A stretch of DNA of 7,936 nucleotides from Atopostipes sp963558565. GTDB taxonomy: Bacteria > Bacillota > Bacilli > Lactobacillales > Carnobacteriaceae_A. A program made the translations under genes and the position numbers. Under the pieces are notes generated by a model that ran no database searches, had not been told where the DNA came from, and worked only from the letters and a program-made list of their open reading frames with translations. Positions 7,230 to 7,936 of this stretch are shown here, piece by piece. How positions within the stretch are numbered: position 1 is the first letter of the stretch; every line of letters starts with the position of its first letter. The DNA is taken from positions 1 to 7,936 of the forward strand of contig CAUWGX010000018.1 in NCBI GenBank assembly GCA_963558565.1, given 5' to 3'.

Positions 7230-7316
7230 ACTGAAAAATGAACATTAAATTTTTCAAATAGTATTTTCTATCCTACAGACTTCTGTTGCAGTGTTCAAGT
7301 TTTTCAGTTTCCTCCT
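7230..7316 (-). promoter_or_regulatory. ctsR leader: distant Shine-Dalgarno joined to the start by a long-range helix
   Basis: In minus-strand RNA a perfect AGGAGG (7316-7311) is followed after two bases by a 5' arm and then, across about 47 bases, by its complement ending just before ctsR. ACTGAAAAA (7308-7300) pairs with TTTTTCAGT (7238-7230) over 9 bp. TGAACA (7297-7292) pairs with TGTTCA (7244-7239) over 6 bp, with a two-base bulge at 7299-7298. Inside, two small hairpins are possible: ACAG/CTGT (7286-7275) and ATAG/CTAT (7271-7258). If the helix forms, AGGAGG and the ATG are separated by only AA plus seven bases, a near-ideal spacing; unfolded, the gap is 88 bases. The pairing is read directly from the sequence. 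Its role in translation is inferred. Confidence 0.6.
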
Positions 7317-7346
7317 GTTCATACAAGATTCAATATTAAATTAAAG

Positions 7347-7363
7347 TCTGACTATTCTTGACT
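7347..7363 (-). promoter_or_regulatory. CtsR operator (heptad direct repeat)
   Basis: On the minus strand AGTCAAG-AAT-AGTCAGA fits the CtsR consensus RGTCAAA-NAN-RGTCAAA with one change in each heptad. It lies directly downstream of the predicted transcription start of the proximal ctsR promoter, where a bound dimer would block initiation or escape. This indicates autoregulation of ctsR-clpC. No CIRCE element (the HrcA site) was seen. Confidence 0.85.
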
Positions 7364-7371
7364 ATATGTCT

Positions 7372-7380
7372 AGTATATCA
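7372..7380 (-). promoter_or_regulatory. Proximal ctsR promoter, extended -10 type
   Basis: TGATATACT (7380-7372, minus strand) is an extended -10 element, TG-n-TATACT. The expected start is near 7365, next to the CtsR box, giving a leader of about 143 bases. The -35 region at 17 bases (TTTTAA) is weak. The overlap with the operator is the main support. Confidence 0.65.
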
Positions 7381-7476
7381 GGTTTTACCGTATTTTAAAA
7401 GAAAATCGACGTGAATGGAGTCATCAAATGAGAAGAATTAGTTGAAAATGAAGAAATAATGTGAGTTGTGTAAAAG

Positions 7477-7504
7477 ATTATAGAGGATTATATAGAAAAT
7501 GCAA
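7477..7504 (-). promoter_or_regulatory. Candidate distal promoter upstream of ctsR
   Basis: TTGCAT (7504-7499) and a perfect TATAAT (7482-7477) are 16 bases apart on the minus strand, a reasonable vegetative sigma-factor promoter. A second TATAAT (7492-7487) lies ten bases upstream of it, with no good -35. Transcripts from here would read about 105 bases further into the CtsR-controlled promoter and then ctsR. AT-rich sequence gives such matches by chance, so confidence is modest. Confidence 0.35.
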
Positions 7505-7653
7505 GTCATATCACCTTTTTAAAAAATAAATACACTTTTATTTAAAATAACTAGCGATAAGCCTTCTTCGTACATTAAGAATACAAAATGATTGATCTTT
7601 CCAAGCGATTTTCACACAAACTTTCTTTTGGAAGCTTGCACTCCGTTAAGGAA

Positions 7654-7726
7654 GTATAGGACTGAAAACTTCTCAGAGCAGCTGAATAACGTTGTCCAGT
7701 CTATGTAAAGTTTCCAAAACCTATAC
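7654..7726. repeat. Long imperfect palindrome, potentially structured RNA or element remnant
   Basis: In minus-strand reading GTATAGG (7726-7720) pairs with CCTATAC (7660-7654). After a 2x1 internal loop, TTGGAAACTT (7717-7708) pairs with AAGTTTTCAG (7671-7662) with two G.U pairs, giving 17 pairs in all. The apical region can add a small hairpin, TTCAG-CTGCT-CTGAG (7686-7672). No T tract follows on either strand, so it is not a plain terminator. It starts five bases beyond the rRNA operon terminator. Its function is unknown. Confidence 0.5.
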
Positions 7727-7730
7727 ACAA

Positions 7731-7764
7731 CAAAAAACAGAACACTATATTCAATAATGTCCTG
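7731..7764 (-). terminator. Rho-independent terminator of the rRNA/tRNA operon
   Basis: In minus-strand reading CAGGACATTAT (7764-7754) pairs with ATAGTGTTCTG (7748-7738) over 11 bp, including two G.U pairs, around the loop TGAAT. Six T residues (7737-7732) follow. It lies 36 bases after the tRNA-Arg gene and should end the 5S-tRNA transcript. Confidence 0.85.
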
Positions 7765-7800
7765 TAAATCTTGGTATTAAATTGTTCGCTAATGATTCTA

Positions 7801-7874
7801 CACACCCTGAGGGAGTCGAACCCCCAACCCCCTGATCCGAAGTCAGGTGCTCTATCCAGTTGAGCCAAGGGTGC
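7801..7874 (-). tRNA. tRNA-Arg, anticodon UCG
   Basis: The 74-base cloverleaf is complete. The acceptor stem is GCACCCT/AGGGTGT with a G.U first pair, the D-arm GCTC/GAGC, the anticodon stem CCTGA/TCAGG with loop CTTCGGA, a five-base variable loop, and the T-arm GGGGG/CCCTC with loop TTCGACT; the discriminator base is G at 7801. The anticodon is TCG (bases 34-36), which reads CGA and possibly CGG by wobble. CCA is not encoded. The gene lies 13 bases after the 5S rRNA and before a terminator, so it is part of an rRNA operon tail. Confidence 0.95.
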
Positions 7875-7887
7875 AGAAATAAAAAAA

Positions 7888-7936
7888 GAACGGCAACGTC
7901 CGGCTTTCACAAGGGGCAACCCCTCACTATCCTCGG
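7888..7936 (-). rRNA. rrf: 5S ribosomal RNA, 3' part, cut by the window edge
   Basis: About 49 bases of the 3' end are present. In minus-strand reading they run from CCGAGGATAGTGAGGGG through GCCCCTTGTGAAAGC to GGACGTTGCCGTTC. This matches the 5S region around helices IV-V and the 3' strand of helix I, which in relatives ends GGACGTCGCC or similar. The exact 3' end (7888 or 7889) is an estimate. The 5' part lies outside the window, presumably preceded by 23S and 16S. Confidence 0.92.

Larger units (their letters stand above)
7381..7730. other. Gene-free stretch between the rRNA operon terminator and the ctsR promoter
   Basis: No protein-coding gene is supported here on either strand. The contents are a candidate distal promoter (7477-7504), an AT-only hairpin AAATAAA/TTTATTT (about 7525-7545) and a long imperfect palindrome (7654-7726). 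A 23-codon hydrophobic reading frame at 7438-7509 starts only one or two bases after AAGGTGA, which is too close for a normal ribosome site. Nothing recognisable was found in 7547-7653. Confidence 0.6.

Noticed and set aside
7254..7307. Short leader peptide after the AGGAGG upstream of ctsR (CTG or TTG start, stop TGA at 7256-7254)
   Set aside because: The CTG is only three bases from AGGAGG and the TTG is twelve bases away. Neither is a good start, and the sequence is explained better by the helix that leads to the ctsR ATG.
7438..7509. 23-codon hydrophobic frame starting ATG at 7509
   Set aside because: The purine stretch ends one or two bases before the ATG, too close for initiation, and the composition is what AT-rich sequence gives by chance.
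7701..7919. Minus-strand reading frame of 72 codons
   Set aside because: It runs through the 5S rRNA 3' end, the tRNA-Arg gene and the terminator, so it is not coding.

Overview
The window looks like a chromosomal segment of a low-GC Gram-positive bacterium of the order Lactobacillales, possibly Carnobacteriaceae or a relative. The evidence is the AT-rich sequence, strong AGGAGG-type ribosome binding sites, a ctsR-clpC operon with no mcsA/mcsB between the two genes, and a fermentative acetolactate decarboxylase. The family-level placement is an inference. Every gene is on the minus strand, so transcription runs from the right edge to the left.

In transcription order: the 3' end of a 5S rRNA gene (7888-7936), a tRNA-Arg with anticodon UCG (7801-7874), and a hairpin terminator (7731-7764) close an rRNA operon. 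A roughly 500-base gene-free stretch follows. It holds a large imperfect palindrome (7654-7726), two candidate promoters, a CtsR operator (7347-7363) and a long ctsR leader. Next come ctsR (6755-7222) and clpC (4240-6738), which encode the class III heat-shock repressor and the Hsp100 unfoldase, ended by a strong terminator (4190-4223). A short regulatory gap containing a perfect 8-bp palindrome leads into a tightly packed four-gene unit: tadA, a YjbQ/UPF0047 family gene, and the ATPase and permease of a NatAB/YhaQP-type ABC exporter. A terminator ends that unit. The last gene is budA (alpha-acetolactate decarboxylase), followed by a bidirectional terminator. A tandem 41-base repeat lies at the left edge.

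The heat-shock unit is self-contained: CtsR should bind its box at the transcription start and repress both itself and ClpC. The most unusual signal is in the ctsR leader. The only good Shine-Dalgarno sequence (AGGAGG, 7311-7316) lies 88 bases upstream of the ctsR ATG, too far to work in linear form. The bases just after it and just before the ATG are complementary (9 bp plus 6 bp). Folding that helix would reduce the effective spacer to about 9 bases. This suggests that ctsR translation depends on an RNA structure and might respond to temperature. TadA and tRNA-Arg(UCG) both bear on decoding of CGN arginine codons. The remaining genes are ordinary housekeeping or metabolic genes.
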